The notes beneath the pieces were generated by a model. That model was not told the DNA's origin. It made no database searches and saw nothing but the letters and a program-made list of their open reading frames with translations. The translations under genes were made by a program, and so were the position numbers. Positions 41,834-51,361 of a stretch of DNA of 64,000 nucleotides are shown here, piece by piece (within the stretch, counting starts at the first letter, position 1; the number at the start of each line of letters is the position of its first letter). Origin of the DNA: Paenibacillus sp. FSL R5-0623 (GTDB lineage Bacteria; Bacillota; Bacilli; Paenibacillales; Paenibacillaceae); the NCBI RefSeq assembly GCF_037974265.1, contig NZ_CP150233.1, forward strand, positions 2,356,001 to 2,420,000. The letters are read 5' to 3'.

Positions 41834-43933
41834 ATGGCGGATGCACTCGTAATCGTGGAGTCGCCCTCAAAGGCGAAGACGATAGGCAAATATTTAGGCA
41901 GCAAGTTTATCGTAAAAGCTTCGATGGGGCATATTCGCGATTTGCCAAAGAGTCAGATCGGCGTTGAGGTAGAGAATGATTTTAATCCGAAATATATTAC
42001 GATCCGCGGCAAAGGTTCAATTTTGAAAGAACTGAAGGATGCACGGAAGAAAGTGAAAAAAGTGTATCTCGCAGCTGACCCGGATCGCGAAGGTGAGGCT
42101 ATCGCATGGCATTTGGCCCATGCCCTTGAACTGGACGATACGGCAGATTGCCGGGTGGTATTTAATGAAATTACAAAACAGGCGGTCAAAGATGCGTTCA
42201 AAACGCCGCGGAAAATCAATATGGATTTGGTTAACGCGCAGCAGGCAAGACGTATTCTGGATCGGCTCGTTGGATATAAAATTAGTCCGTTATTATGGAA
42301 GAAAGTGAAAAAAGGTTTGTCTGCAGGCCGGGTTCAGTCTGTGGCTGTTAAAATCATTTTAGATCGTGAAAATGAAATTGATGATTTTGAGCCGGAAGAA
42401 TACTGGAGCATTACCGCCAAACTGACAGCAGACGGCAATCCGTTTGAAGCCAAGTTTCATAAACTGAACGGGGCCAAAACAGAGCTGGGCAGTGAAGCGG
42501 AAGTGCAAGCGATCCTGAAACAGATCGAAGGTGCAGACTTTACGATCAAGGAAGTTAAAGAGAAAGAACGGAGCCGTAACCCTTCCGCCCCGTTTACGAC
42601 GAGTTCTTTGCAACAGGAAGCGGCACGTAAATTGAATTTCAGAGCTTCCAAGACGATGTCGGTTGCCCAACAATTATATGAAGGTGTAGACCTTGGAAAA
42701 GAAGGCACAGTAGGTCTCATCACGTATATGCGTACGGACTCCACACGAATTGCGGCATCTGCACAAGAAGAAGCCAAAGAATATATCGTTGGTAAGTATG
42801 GTGAGCCATTTGCACCTGAGACTCCACGAAACTATTCCAAAAAAGCAGCTAATGCTCAGGATGCGCATGAAGCAATTCGCCCAACTTCAATTCTGCGTGA
42901 TCCTGACTCAATCAAGTCGTTTATGAGTCGCGATCAGTTCCGGTTGTATAAACTGGTATGGGAACGTTTTGTAGCGAGCCAGATGTCTTCGGCTATCCTG
43001 GATACACTCTCTGTAGATATTGCTGCGGGGGACACCATTTTCCGTGCAGCAGGTTCGAAGGTGCGGTTCCAAGGTTTCATGAAGGTATATGTTGAAGGAA
43101 ACGACGATGGTACAACCGATGAAGATCGTCTGCTGCCTCCGTTGAAAAGTGGAGATGTGCTTGATAAGCAGGAGATTGAGCCAAAACAGCATTTTACACA
43201 ACCGCCACCCCGATATACGGAGGCAAGGTTGGTTAAGACGCTTGAGGAATTGGGTATAGGGCGTCCGAGTACATATGCGCCAACACTGGAGACCATTCAG
43301 AAGCGCGGATATGTTGCGATAGAGGAAAAGAAATTCATGCCAACCGAGCTTGGTGAACTGGTCATCGAACAGATGGAAGAGTTTTTCCCGGAAATCCTGA
43401 ATGTAGAGTTTACCGCAAACATGGAAGGTGATCTTGACCATGTGGAGGAAGGTTCCGAGGATTGGGTCAAAGTACTCGCAGAATTCTATGAATCTTTTGA
43501 GAAACGCCTTGAGTTTGCGGAAGAAGAAATGAAAGAAATCGAGATTGAAGACGAAGTATCGGATGAGATCTGTGAGAAGTGCGGCAAACCGCTGGTTTAT
43601 AAACTCGGGCGTTTTGGCAAGTTTCTTGCGTGCTCTGGCTTCCCTGATTGCCGGAATACCAAACCGATTATCAAGGATATCGGCGTGACTTGTCCGAAGT
43701 GTAAGGAAGGTCATGTTGTTGAGCGTCGTAGCAAAAAAGGACGTATTTTCTACGGTTGTGACAAATATCCTGAATGTGATTTTGTCTCATGGGACAGACC
43801 TTCAGCCAAACCATGTCCAAGTTGCGGATCGCTAATGATTGAAAAGCGGAACAAAAAGGGAGCACGGCTGCAGTGTACTTCATGTGATCATCAGGAGCCG
43901 GTGGATGAACCGGATGACGAATCAGCAGATTAG
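41834..43933 (+). CDS. topA: DNA topoisomerase I
   Basis: 699-residue type IA enzyme that relaxes negative supercoils. The TOPRIM domain starts [19 protein letters not shown] with [11 protein letters not shown]. The active-site Tyr is in [13 protein letters not shown]. The C-terminus has three zinc-ribbon modules with four-cysteine patterns: CEKC...CSGFPDC, CPKC...CDKYPEC and CPSC...CTSC. The ATG at 41834 follows GAGAGGAGGATG. It is in the dprA-topA-trmFO order of B. subtilis. Confidence 0.98.
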   Translation: MADALVIVESPSKAKTIGKYLGSKFIVKASMGHIRDLPKSQIGVEVENDFNPKYITIRGKGSILKELKDARKKVKKVYLAADPDREGEAIAWHLAHALELDDTADCRVVFNEITKQAVKDAFKTPRKINMDLVNAQQARRILDRLVGYKISPLLWKKVKKGLSAGRVQSVAVKIILDRENEIDDFEPEEYWSITAKLTADGNPFEAKFHKLNGAKTELGSEAEVQAILKQIEGADFTIKEVKEKERSRNPSAPFTTSSLQQEAARKLNFRASKTMSVAQQLYEGVDLGKEGTVGLITYMRTDSTRIAASAQEEAKEYIVGKYGEPFAPETPRNYSKKAANAQDAHEAIRPTSILRDPDSIKSFMSRDQFRLYKLVWERFVASQMSSAILDTLSVDIAAGDTIFRAAGSKVRFQGFMKVYVEGNDDGTTDEDRLLPPLKSGDVLDKQEIEPKQHFTQPPPRYTEARLVKTLEELGIGRPSTYAPTLETIQKRGYVAIEEKKFMPTELGELVIEQMEEFFPEILNVEFTANMEGDLDHVEEGSEDWVKVLAEFYESFEKRLEFAEEEMKEIEIEDEVSDEICEKCGKPLVYKLGRFGKFLACSGFPDCRNTKPIIKDIGVTCPKCKEGHVVERRSKKGRIFYGCDKYPECDFVSWDRPSAKPCPSCGSLMIEKRNKKGARLQCTSCDHQEPVDEPDDESAD

Positions 43934-43984
43934 TATATATGTGAATCAATTTTAGTGAATTTTGAAATTGTTTTATGGGGGTAA

Positions 43985-45328
43985 ATGATTTTGACGAATG
44001 AACAACAAGTAACCGTTATTGGTGCCGGGCTGGCAGGAACAGAAGCGGCCTGGCAGATTGCAAGTCGCGGCGTACGCGTAAAATTATACGAGATGAGACC
44101 TGTTGTGAAAACGCCAGCTCATCATACGGATAAATTTGCAGAACTGGTGTGTAGCAACTCGCTGCGTGCGAATGGATTGACCAATGCAGTGGGTGTGTTA
44201 AAAGAAGAAATGAGAATGCTCAATTCTCTCGTATTGTCAGCAGCAGACAAACATGCAGTTCCCGCAGGTGGGGCACTTGCTGTGGACCGGGATGGATTTT
44301 CAGGTGAGATTACATCTACGTTGCACCGGCATCCGCTCATCGAAGTGGTGAATGAGGAACTAACTTCTCTGCCGGAAGATGGCATCGTTGTTGTTGCAAC
44401 GGGGCCGCTGACCTCACCTGCATTGTCTGAGCAAATCAAGGCACTAATGGGAGAAGAGTATTTCTACTTCTATGATGCAGCTGCACCGATTATCGAAAAA
44501 GATTCAATTGATATGAACAAGGTTTATCTGGCTTCCCGTTATGATAAAGGCGAAGCGGCATATCTGAACTGTCCCATGACAGAAGAAGAATTTGATGTCT
44601 TCTATGAAGCTCTCATTACTGCTGAGGTTGCTCAATTAAAAGAGTTCGAGAAAGAAATCTACTTTGAAGGCTGTATGCCAATCGAAGTGATGATGAAACG
44701 CGGAAAACAGACGGCTCTGTTTGGTCCAATGAAACCGGTAGGTCTGGTTAACCCTCATACAGGAGAGTTACCACATGCGGTTGTTCAGCTTAGACAGGAC
44801 AATGCAGCTGGAACCCTGTATAACTTGGTTGGCTTCCAGACGCATCTGAAATGGGGAGAACAGAAACGGGTCTTTTCCCTTATTCCTGGACTTGAAAATG
44901 CAGAGTTCGTTCGTTATGGCGTAATGCACCGTAATACATTTATTAATTCTCCTAAACTGCTTCTTCCGACGTATCAGTTTAAAGAGCGTCCTAACTTGTT
45001 CTTTGCAGGTCAGATGACGGGTGTAGAAGGTTATGTAGAATCTGCTGCATCAGGGCTTATTGCCGGCATGAACGCAGCCAAAGCAGCACTTGGGCAGGAA
45101 CTGGTGGTATTGCCCGTAGAAACAACACTTGGCAGTATGGCTCAGTATATTACAACGGCTGACTTCAAGCACTTCCAACCAATGAACGCAAACTTTGGTT
45201 TGTTGCCGAAGCTGGAAACAAAGATTCGTAACAAAAAGGAAAAAAATGAAGCTCTTGCACAGCGTGCCCTGGATGGCATCACCAGTTTTGCTGCGGCAGA
45301 AGGTCTAACTGTTCCGGAACGCGTATAA
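43985..45328 (+). CDS. trmFO: Methylenetetrahydrofolate-tRNA-(uracil54-C5)-methyltransferase TrmFO
   Basis: 447-residue FAD-dependent enzyme that makes ribothymidine 54 in tRNA using methylene-THF. The FAD-binding motif is [16 protein letters not shown] at the N-terminus; [11 protein letters not shown], and [19 protein letters not shown] near the C-terminus, are family signatures. The start is annotated at ATG 43985, but TTG 43991 has better spacing from the GGGGG site. In B. subtilis codV/xerC follows; here hslV follows after only 26 bp. Confidence 0.96.
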   Translation: MILTNEQQVTVIGAGLAGTEAAWQIASRGVRVKLYEMRPVVKTPAHHTDKFAELVCSNSLRANGLTNAVGVLKEEMRMLNSLVLSAADKHAVPAGGALAVDRDGFSGEITSTLHRHPLIEVVNEELTSLPEDGIVVVATGPLTSPALSEQIKALMGEEYFYFYDAAAPIIEKDSIDMNKVYLASRYDKGEAAYLNCPMTEEEFDVFYEALITAEVAQLKEFEKEIYFEGCMPIEVMMKRGKQTALFGPMKPVGLVNPHTGELPHAVVQLRQDNAAGTLYNLVGFQTHLKWGEQKRVFSLIPGLENAEFVRYGVMHRNTFINSPKLLLPTYQFKERPNLFFAGQMTGVEGYVESAASGLIAGMNAAKAALGQELVVLPVETTLGSMAQYITTADFKHFQPMNANFGLLPKLETKIRNKKEKNEALAQRALDGITSFAAAEGLTVPERV

Positions 45329-45354
45329 ATTATTCGTGGGAGGATGCTGATATC

Positions 45355-45897
45355 ATGGATATGTCATTTCATGCTACAACGATCTGTGCTGTTCGTCATA
45401 ATGGTAAGGCTGCAATCGCAGGAGATGGTCAGGTGACCATGGGCCAAAGCGTTGTGATGAAGAATACAGCCAAGAAGGTAAGACGTTTGTACCGCGGACA
45501 GGTTGTTGCTGGCTTTGCTGGTTCTGTGGCGGATGCGATCACCCTGTTTGAGAAATTCGAAGGTAAGCTGGAGGAGCACCATGGTAACTTGCAGCGTGCT
45601 GCTGTAGAACTTGCCAAGGATTGGCGTCAGGATCGGATCTTGCGTAAGCTTGAGGCTCTCTTGATTGTGATGGACAAATCAGGTATGCTGCTCATTTCAG
45701 GCGGCGGGGAGATTATCGAACCGGATGATGACGTTATTGCTATTGGATCAGGTGGAAACTTTGCCTTATCTGCTGCGCGTGCGTTGAAACGTCATGCAGT
45801 AAACCTGGAAGCGAAAGATATTGCGCGTGAATCACTTCAGATTGCCTCGGAGTTATGTGTATATACTAATAATAATATTATTGTAGAAGAGTTATAA
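45355..45897 (+). CDS. hslV: ATP-dependent protease proteolytic subunit HslV (ClpQ)
   Basis: 180-residue proteasome-like peptidase that forms double hexamers capped by HslU. The sequence starts [17 protein letters not shown]. In B. subtilis ClpQ the exposed N-terminal serine after Met removal is catalytic. With the ATG at 45355 (ten bases after GGGAGG) the second residue is Asp, which would block Met removal; the ATG at 45361 would give Met-Ser and an exposed Ser but lies 16 bases from the ribosome site. [18 protein letters not shown] and [14 protein letters not shown] are conserved. Confidence 0.94.
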   Translation: MDMSFHATTICAVRHNGKAAIAGDGQVTMGQSVVMKNTAKKVRRLYRGQVVAGFAGSVADAITLFEKFEGKLEEHHGNLQRAAVELAKDWRQDRILRKLEALLIVMDKSGMLLISGGGEIIEPDDDVIAIGSGGNFALSAARALKRHAVNLEAKDIARESLQIASELCVYTNNNIIVEEL

Positions 45898-45900
45898 GCC

Positions 45901-45965
45901 AAAGAAATCTCCCGTAGTGGAGCATGATTCTGTAATCTGCTCCAGGACGTCTAGGGGATTCTTTG
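45901..45965 (+). repeat. Two-tier hairpin between hslV and hslU
   Basis: Outer AAAGAAATCTCCC (45901-45913) pairs with GGGGATTCTTT (about 45954-45964) with two bulges. Inner TGGAGCA (45918-45924) pairs perfectly with TGCTCCA (45938-45944). It fills most of the 116-bp gap. Only a short T-rich run follows, so it is probably an attenuator, partial terminator or RNA-stability element. Confidence 0.6.
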
Positions 45966-46013
45966 TCCTTGTTAGGTAAAATAAATTCAACATACTGGTA
46001 GGAGGGAAGCAAT

Positions 46014-47414
46014 ATGAATACTCAAGCGTTAACACCGAGACAGATTGTTGCAGAGCTTGACAAGTATATTGTAGGTCAAAAGAAAGCTAAAAAATCGGTA
46101 GCTGTAGCCCTTCGTAATCGTTATCGGCGTAGCCTTTTGCCTGAGCACACTCAGGACGACATTGTGCCTAAAAATATCTTGATGATTGGACCTACCGGTG
46201 TGGGTAAAACGGAAATCGCCCGTCGCCTTGCTAAACTGGTAGGTGCGCCATTTGTGAAAGTGGAAGCTACCAAGTTCACTGAAGTAGGTTACGTTGGCCG
46301 TGACGTTGAATCGATGGTGCGTGATCTGATTGAGACATCACTGCGGATGGTGAAGCTGGAGCGGACTGAAAAAGTGAAGGACAAAGCTGAAGAAGCTGCC
46401 AATGAGCGAATTGTACATATTTTGGCTCCTTCACAGTCTAAGTCCAAGAGTCAGCGTAATCCCTTTGAGATGATCTTTGGTAATAATGGCAACAACGTTC
46501 AGGAACAGGATGAGCCAGAACCGGATACCGGGGTTGCCGAACGCCGCCGTAAGATCAAGTTTGATCTGTTGTCCGGCAAGTTGGAGGATGACATCATTGA
46601 GATTGATGTCGAAGACACTGCGCCTAACATGATGGACATGTTTGCTGGTCAAGGTAATGATCAGATGGGCATGAATATGCAGGAGATGTTTGGCAGCCTC
46701 TTACCTCGTCGTACGAAAAAGCGCAAGCTCGCTATTAAAGAAGCGCGCAAAGTGTTGATCCAGGAAGAAGCAGGAAAATTGATCGATATGGATGATGTTA
46801 CACAAGAATCCATTCGTCGAGCAGAGCAGACAGGTATCATTTTCATCGATGAAATTGACAAGGTCGCCAGTCAAGGGCGCGGTAGTGGTCCTGATGTATC
46901 CCGTGAGGGTGTGCAACGTGACATACTGCCTATCGTAGAGGGCTCTACAGTAATGACGAAATATGGCCCTGTCAAAACGGATTATATTCTGTTTATGGCA
47001 GCTGGCGCATTCCATGTCGCCAAACCCTCTGATTTGATTCCTGAGCTTCAGGGACGCTTCCCAATTCGTGTGGAACTAAGCAGTCTAACACTGGAGGAGT
47101 TTGTATCCATTCTGACTGAACCCCAAAATGCACTGACCAAGCAGTATGTTGATCTGTTGCGCACAGAGAATATTGAAATCGAGTTCTCGGATGAGGCCAT
47201 TCGCGAGATTGCCAAATTGGCTGAATCCGTCAATCAAAATACAGAAAATATAGGTGCTCGTCGATTGCATACGATTCTTGAAAAGCTTTTGGAGGATTTA
47301 TCCTTTGAGGCACCTGAGCTTACATTGGAACGTATGGTGATTACTCCGGAGTATGTCCGTGAGAAATTGAATGATATTGCACTTGATCGTGATTTAAGTC
47401 AGTATATCCTGTGA
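46014..47414 (+). CDS. hslU: ATP-dependent protease ATPase subunit HslU (ClpY)
   Basis: 466-residue AAA+ unfoldase partner of HslV. Walker A is [17 protein letters not shown], Walker B is [12 protein letters not shown], and the pore loop region is [14 protein letters not shown]. The inserted I domain (about residues 120-235) is acidic and Met-rich. The conserved C-terminal tail ends RDLSQYIL, the segment that docks into HslV. The ATG at 46014 follows GGAGGGAAGC. The gap to flgB downstream is about 1 kb and lacks codY. Confidence 0.97.
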   Translation: MNTQALTPRQIVAELDKYIVGQKKAKKSVAVALRNRYRRSLLPEHTQDDIVPKNILMIGPTGVGKTEIARRLAKLVGAPFVKVEATKFTEVGYVGRDVESMVRDLIETSLRMVKLERTEKVKDKAEEAANERIVHILAPSQSKSKSQRNPFEMIFGNNGNNVQEQDEPEPDTGVAERRRKIKFDLLSGKLEDDIIEIDVEDTAPNMMDMFAGQGNDQMGMNMQEMFGSLLPRRTKKRKLAIKEARKVLIQEEAGKLIDMDDVTQESIRRAEQTGIIFIDEIDKVASQGRGSGPDVSREGVQRDILPIVEGSTVMTKYGPVKTDYILFMAAGAFHVAKPSDLIPELQGRFPIRVELSSLTLEEFVSILTEPQNALTKQYVDLLRTENIEIEFSDEAIREIAKLAESVNQNTENIGARRLHTILEKLLEDLSFEAPELTLERMVITPEYVREKLNDIALDRDLSQYIL

Positions 47415-47450
47415 TATAGGCTTGTAATGTAATTGCTAAAAGGTTGAATG

Positions 47451-47555
47451 AACGATATGCACTGGACCGTAGAGAACACTTACGAGATCGACGAAGGATA
47501 ATCATTCCTTAGACGAATCGTAAAAGGTTCTCTCTCCGACCGGTGACATATCGTT
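47451..47555 (+). ncRNA. Long five-tier hairpin after hslU (terminator or structured RNA)
   Basis: Paired segments in order: AACGATATG (47451-47459) with CATATCGTT (47547-47555); CAC (47460-47462) with GTG (47543-47545); GAGAAC (47472-47477) with GTTCTC (47527-47532); TTACGA (47480-47485) with TCGTAA (47518-47523); AAGGA (47494-47498) with TCCTT (47506-47510). A T-rich tract (TATTTTTG) follows. It may terminate the hslVU transcript, but the length is far beyond what a terminator needs. Confidence 0.6.
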
Positions 47556-47571
47556 TATTTTTGTTTCTATC

Positions 47572-47599
47572 TAAAGGATTTCCATGAGATAGCCGATAA
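47572..47599 (+). promoter_or_regulatory. Candidate sigma-D (sigma-28) promoter upstream of the fla/che operon
   Basis: TAAA (47572-47575) and GCCGATAA (47592-47599) with a 16-bp spacer; GCCGATAA is the exact sigma-28 -10 consensus. It lies just after the hslU hairpin and about 800 bp ahead of flgB, with a terminator in between. Confidence 0.55.
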
Positions 47600-48181
47600 A
47601 AGATGTGTGGTTGTTGTCTGGATCGACAAAACCTAGGACTTGTGCCGCATGCAAAGCGTGTTAAAACCTATCGGAGTGGTAGTTATTTCTAATTTTTATA
47701 TCCAGTCATTCCCATTAAAAGAATGTTTCTTATTCCAAGTCTGGGCATCGGTTTAGTTGACAGATTGGTAAATGTTGCGCAAATGCGCAAAAAAAGAATT
47801 TATAGAAAAGTGTGAAGTCACCAATTGTTTTCTTGGGATTAGAATACGTCAACCCTACTTAATTGTTAAGAAAGTGTTGTGTAGAAATGGTGAGAAATCT
47901 TAATTCGTGAAAGATAACTTGTCAATTGATTAATACACAGCTTCGTATGTATACCTATCATGTAGTCGCTAAACCCTTAATCTAACGGCAAAAAATTCTA
48001 ACATTATCAACGATGAATATTTCGAAAATATACATAATTACGGGATTTATACAGTGCTGCCGAGACGAGAAAGGTTTTTTTTATTTTAAGAATGTTTAAG
48101 AACAATCAGGGAGAGTATTAACATACTTTTGTTTTGGGCCTGAACATTTACGAAAAAATTCATAATTTGCAGAAAATACAC

Positions 48182-48218
48182 AAAAAGCCCTGTCTTTCAG
48201 AAAAGATAGGGCTTTTTT
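48182..48218. terminator. Bidirectional intrinsic terminator ahead of flgB
   Basis: AAAAAGCCCTGTCTTT (48182-48197) pairs with AAAGATAGGGCTTTTT (48202-48217) with one G-U, giving a 16-bp stem with a T-run on the plus strand and a T-run on the minus strand. It would stop a transcript coming from the gene-free region before flgB. Confidence 0.85.
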
Positions 48219-48396
48219 CTTATTGTAATATATCCCAAACTCGAAGAAACTTATGTTATACGACAACATCAGAGTTAATTCTACTTAAGTCCTAGAAAAC
48301 CGTGTAAAGACGAATGTTTTTGTCGAAAAAACATTAGGGTTTTCAAGGAAGAAGATTCAATCTTTTTCCATAAATTCTAAAGAGAGGAGGGGGATT

Positions 48397-48804
48397 GTGA
48401 ATCTTTTAAACGATATCAGTTTTAAAAGATTGCAAGGTGCACTCGATGCGTCCAATATCAGACAAAGAACGATTGCTGACAACATCGCGAACGCCGATAC
48501 CCCGTATTTCAAGCGCTCGAACGTTTCTTTTGAAGAAATGTTACAAGGGCAAATGAATGGAGATATGCCTGTTCTTAAGGGTAAAGTAACTGATGCAAGG
48601 CATTTTGTCATAGGTCCTTCCTCTTCCGTACCAACGCCAGTAGTTAATATGGACCAGTCAACCTCCATGAATAACAACGAAAACAATGTCGATATAGACA
48701 GAGAAATGAGTCTTCTGGCGGAGAATCAGTTGCGTTATAACGCTTATATTCAGCAAGTGAACGAACAAATTAAAATCATGCGTGTTGGCGTGGAAGGGAG
48801 ATAA
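48397..48804 (+). CDS. flgB: Flagellar basal body rod protein FlgB
   Basis: 135-residue proximal rod protein, the first gene of the fla/che operon. The rod-family N-terminal motif is IRQRTIADNIANADTPYFKR (about residues 22-41), and the C-terminal helix ends NAYIQQVNEQIKIMRVGVEG. The start is a GTG at 48397 after GAGAGGAGGGGG. Its promoter is not obvious; only a weak sigma-D-like TAAA/CGAAAA pair is seen near 48,304. Confidence 0.96.
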   Translation: MNLLNDISFKRLQGALDASNIRQRTIADNIANADTPYFKRSNVSFEEMLQGQMNGDMPVLKGKVTDARHFVIGPSSSVPTPVVNMDQSTSMNNNENNVDIDREMSLLAENQLRYNAYIQQVNEQIKIMRVGVEGR

Positions 48805-48810
48805 CCTAAA

Positions 48811-49260
48811 TTGAACATTAGTAATAGTTTTAGTATCAGTAGCTCAGCTCTGACAGCCCAACGGTTGCGGATGGACGTTATATCTTCCAACATTGCCAAC
48901 GCAGAGACGACGCGCGCGAGCGTATCCAATGGTGAAGCGGTCCCTTACAAACGTAAAATGGTTGTGCTTGAGCCGAATAAAACGTCATTTGGTACGATGC
49001 TGCAAAATCAGATGAGAGGTAGCGGTTCAGGAGATGGCGTGAGAGTAACGGAGATTCGCGAGGATCAGTCACCTTTGAAGCCTGTGTATGACCCTTCTCA
49101 TCCGGATGCCAATGCAGAAGGATATGTATTTATGCCTAATGTGGATATTGCGAAAGAAATGGTCGACATGATTTCTGCTTCCCGTTCCTATGAAGCTAAC
49201 GTAACAGCACTGAATTCAACCAAAGCAATGATCTCCAAAGCTTTGGAGATTGGAAGATAA
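48811..49260 (+). CDS. flgC: Flagellar basal body rod protein FlgC
   Basis: 149-residue rod protein. The N-terminal SSALTAQRLRMDVISSNIAN and C-terminal MVDMISASRSYEANVTALNS helices are the conserved rod coiled-coil elements. The start is a TTG at 48811, six bases after the flgB stop region, following AAGGGAGATAAC. Confidence 0.96.
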   Translation: MNISNSFSISSSALTAQRLRMDVISSNIANAETTRASVSNGEAVPYKRKMVVLEPNKTSFGTMLQNQMRGSGSGDGVRVTEIREDQSPLKPVYDPSHPDANAEGYVFMPNVDIAKEMVDMISASRSYEANVTALNSTKAMISKALEIGR

Positions 49261-49317
49261 GTTGCTTTGAAATGAAAATAAGAAAAATACAAACCAGGAT
49301 GAAGGGGAGGGACATTA

Positions 49318-49629
49318 ATGATTCAGAACAACATGTTTAGCACACAGGGGATACAACCGCTACAGATGAAGAGTGCAACCGAAAGTAAGCCTTCTACACC
49401 AGCCGAAACCATTCAGAGCTTCGGTACATACTTACAGAATGCATTAGGGTCCGTTGCAGCACAGGAGGCTCAATCGCATGAAATGTCGAATCAATTTTTG
49501 GTCGGCAAAGCGAATGTGGATCAAGTGATGATTGCTTCAGAACAGGCCTTGTTAAGCCTACAACTCACAACTCAAGTCCGAAACAAAGTGGTTGAAGCAT
49601 ACCAGGAAGTTATGCGAACGCAGTTATAA
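49318..49629 (+). CDS. fliE: Flagellar hook-basal body complex protein FliE
   Basis: 103-residue MS-ring/rod junction protein. The conserved C-terminal region is KANVDQVMIASEQALLSLQL and VRNKVVEAYQEVMRTQL. The ATG at 49318 follows AAGGGGAGGGAC. The 137-bp gap to fliF contains a small GCAGC/GCTGC hairpin and nothing else recognised. Confidence 0.95.
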   Translation: MIQNNMFSTQGIQPLQMKSATESKPSTPAETIQSFGTYLQNALGSVAAQEAQSHEMSNQFLVGKANVDQVMIASEQALLSLQLTTQVRNKVVEAYQEVMRTQL

Positions 49630-49766
49630 AACAACCTACTTGCGCTTCGATAGTAGCGCTGATCATTACAACAATGCAGCTGCGATGCTGCTCCTGATCG
49701 TCAACCTATGAAACGGCTGGGGTTGAGTAAGGACAGACTAAGCAAAGTTTCGGATGGGGTGACAGA

Positions 49767-51350
49767 GTGAATGAGAGAATCGCCCAGTACAGGGATAAGG
49801 CATCCCAGTATTGGAATAGTTTTAGCAAAAAGCAAAAAGTATTATTTATATCCACCTTCCTGTTTCTGATTTTGGCTGCAGTTGTGCTCACGATGCAATT
49901 GTCCAAGACGGAATATGAAGTTGCTTTTACAGATTTGAATGCAAGTGATTCAGCGGGCGTGATCAGTTATCTAGATTCATCTAGCATTCCATACAAATTA
50001 AGTTCAGATGGCAAGACCATATCCGTACCGAGTACAAGTGTTGCAATTGCAAAGGTCAATGTTGGATCTCAAGGGATTATTCAGAATGGTTCATTAGGGT
50101 ATAAGTCATTCGAGGAGTCATCATCACCTATCGGGATGACAGATAAAGAGTTTGATGTAAAGTACAACAACGCTATAAACGGAGAAGTTGAACAGTTACT
50201 TCAGCGGATGCAAGGAATACAGGATGCTAAAGTACTCGTTAATATGCCGAAAGATAACATTTTTGCTGGTTTAGAAGAACAAGACAAAGCTTCAGCATCG
50301 GTAGCTCTCCAATTCAAACCGGGTTATCACCCAAATCAGGCAGCGGTAGATGGCTACTTTAACTTGGTTAAGACTGCAATTCCTAATCTGCCTGTTGAGA
50401 ACATCACGATTACGAACACAGATGAAGCAGAATTGATTCCAACTGCCCGAGGTGGCAGTGGCGGGTTGTCTTCCGAAGTTCAAGAAAACATGGCATTACA
50501 GAAAAAGTTTGAAAACGATGTCCGGAATAACGTAAAGCAATTCCTTTCCCAGATTGTAGGGGAGGACAAAGTTAATGTTTTGGTAGCCTCCAAGCTTAAT
50601 TTTGACAAAGAAACACGTAAGGAAAATCTGGTCACACCTGTTGATGTAGATAATATGAAAGGCATCGAGATCAGTGTGCAGGAGATTCAAAAGAGCTACA
50701 CTGGCGCAAGCAACCCAACAGGTGGTGTTGCTGGCACAGGACAAGAGGAAGTTCCGGGTTACCCATCATCTGATGCAACCGGTAATTCTACCTCTGAAGA
50801 ATCATCAAGCACTATAAACTACGATGTTAATCGAATCGCCAAGGATATCATTTCCAGTCCATATACTGTAAAAGACTTAACCATTAACGTTGCAGTTGAA
50901 CCACCGAATGGAGAAACAGAATTACAGGGACCGGTTCAGGACGCAATTGAGAACATTTTGGTTAACATTGTTCGTGCTTCACTGGCAGACTCAGGCACTG
51001 TAATAAGTGACGCCGATCTGACAAAGAAAGTTTCAGTCATGTCACAAGGATTCCAGTCTGCCTCTGCAGACAATACAGGTTTCCAGCTCTCCTCAACGAT
51101 GATGTGGGGTGGGGGCGCACTCATAGCGGCATTGATCGCAGCGGTAGTTATTTTGTTAGTACGCCGTCGCCGCAAACAAAACGAAGTCGAAGAAGAAGAG
51201 ATTCCTCTTCCAATAGCAACAGAGTTCCCGTCCATTACGCTGGACAGTGTAACGAACGAAAGTCAGGTGCGCAAACAATTGGAGAGTTTGGCCAAGAAAA
51301 AGCCAGACGAATTCGTCAATCTGCTGCGTACATGGCTGGCTGACGAATAG
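49767..51350 (+). CDS. fliF: Flagellar MS-ring protein FliF
   Basis: 527-residue integral membrane ring protein. The first membrane segment (about residues 25-44, VLFISTFLFLILAAVVL) is followed by the YscJ-type domain (SSIPYKLSSDGKTISVP, KVNVGSQGI). A large periplasmic part with a Ser/Thr/Gly-rich loop (about 310-350) precedes the second membrane segment (about 448-466, GGGALIAALIAAVVILL). The cytoplasmic tail (SQVRKQLESLAKKKPDEFVN) binds FliG. The start is a GTG at 49767 in GACAGAGTGAATG. Confidence 0.97.
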   Translation: MNERIAQYRDKASQYWNSFSKKQKVLFISTFLFLILAAVVLTMQLSKTEYEVAFTDLNASDSAGVISYLDSSSIPYKLSSDGKTISVPSTSVAIAKVNVGSQGIIQNGSLGYKSFEESSSPIGMTDKEFDVKYNNAINGEVEQLLQRMQGIQDAKVLVNMPKDNIFAGLEEQDKASASVALQFKPGYHPNQAAVDGYFNLVKTAIPNLPVENITITNTDEAELIPTARGGSGGLSSEVQENMALQKKFENDVRNNVKQFLSQIVGEDKVNVLVASKLNFDKETRKENLVTPVDVDNMKGIEISVQEIQKSYTGASNPTGGVAGTGQEEVPGYPSSDATGNSTSEESSSTINYDVNRIAKDIISSPYTVKDLTINVAVEPPNGETELQGPVQDAIENILVNIVRASLADSGTVISDADLTKKVSVMSQGFQSASADNTGFQLSSTMMWGGGALIAALIAAVVILLVRRRRKQNEVEEEEIPLPIATEFPSITLDSVTNESQVRKQLESLAKKKPDEFVNLLRTWLADE

Positions 51351-51361
51351 AGGTGAGCGCA

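Larger units (their letters stand above)
47415..48396 (+). other. Gene-free 982-bp region between hslU and flgB
   Basis: No open frame with coding character is present on either strand. B. subtilis carries codY here. The region contains, in order: a 105-base multi-tier hairpin (47451-47555), a sigma-D-like promoter (47572-47599), a TTGCGCA/TGCGCAA hairpin (47775-47790), AT-rich DNA with a T8 tract near 48,075, a strong bidirectional terminator hairpin (48182-48218), and a weak TAAA/CGAAAA pair near 48,304 before flgB. A non-coding transcript from about 47,605 to 48,218 is the simplest reading. Confidence 0.5.

Noticed and set aside
42908..43714. Minus-strand open frame of 268 codons
   Set aside because: Entirely antisense to topA, without a ribosome site or recognisable domain.
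47757..47762. TTGACA upstream of flgB considered as a sigma-A promoter
   Set aside because: No acceptable -10 hexamer lies 16-18 bp downstream.
47775..47790. TTGCGCA-AA-TGCGCAA followed by A7, considered as a terminator
   Set aside because: The run after the stem is A on the plus strand and T precedes it on the minus strand, so it does not fit an intrinsic terminator in either direction.
47600..48180. Known riboswitch classes (c-di-GMP, SAM, cobalamin, glycine) ahead of flgB
   Set aside because: None of the conserved core sequences that I know could be found.
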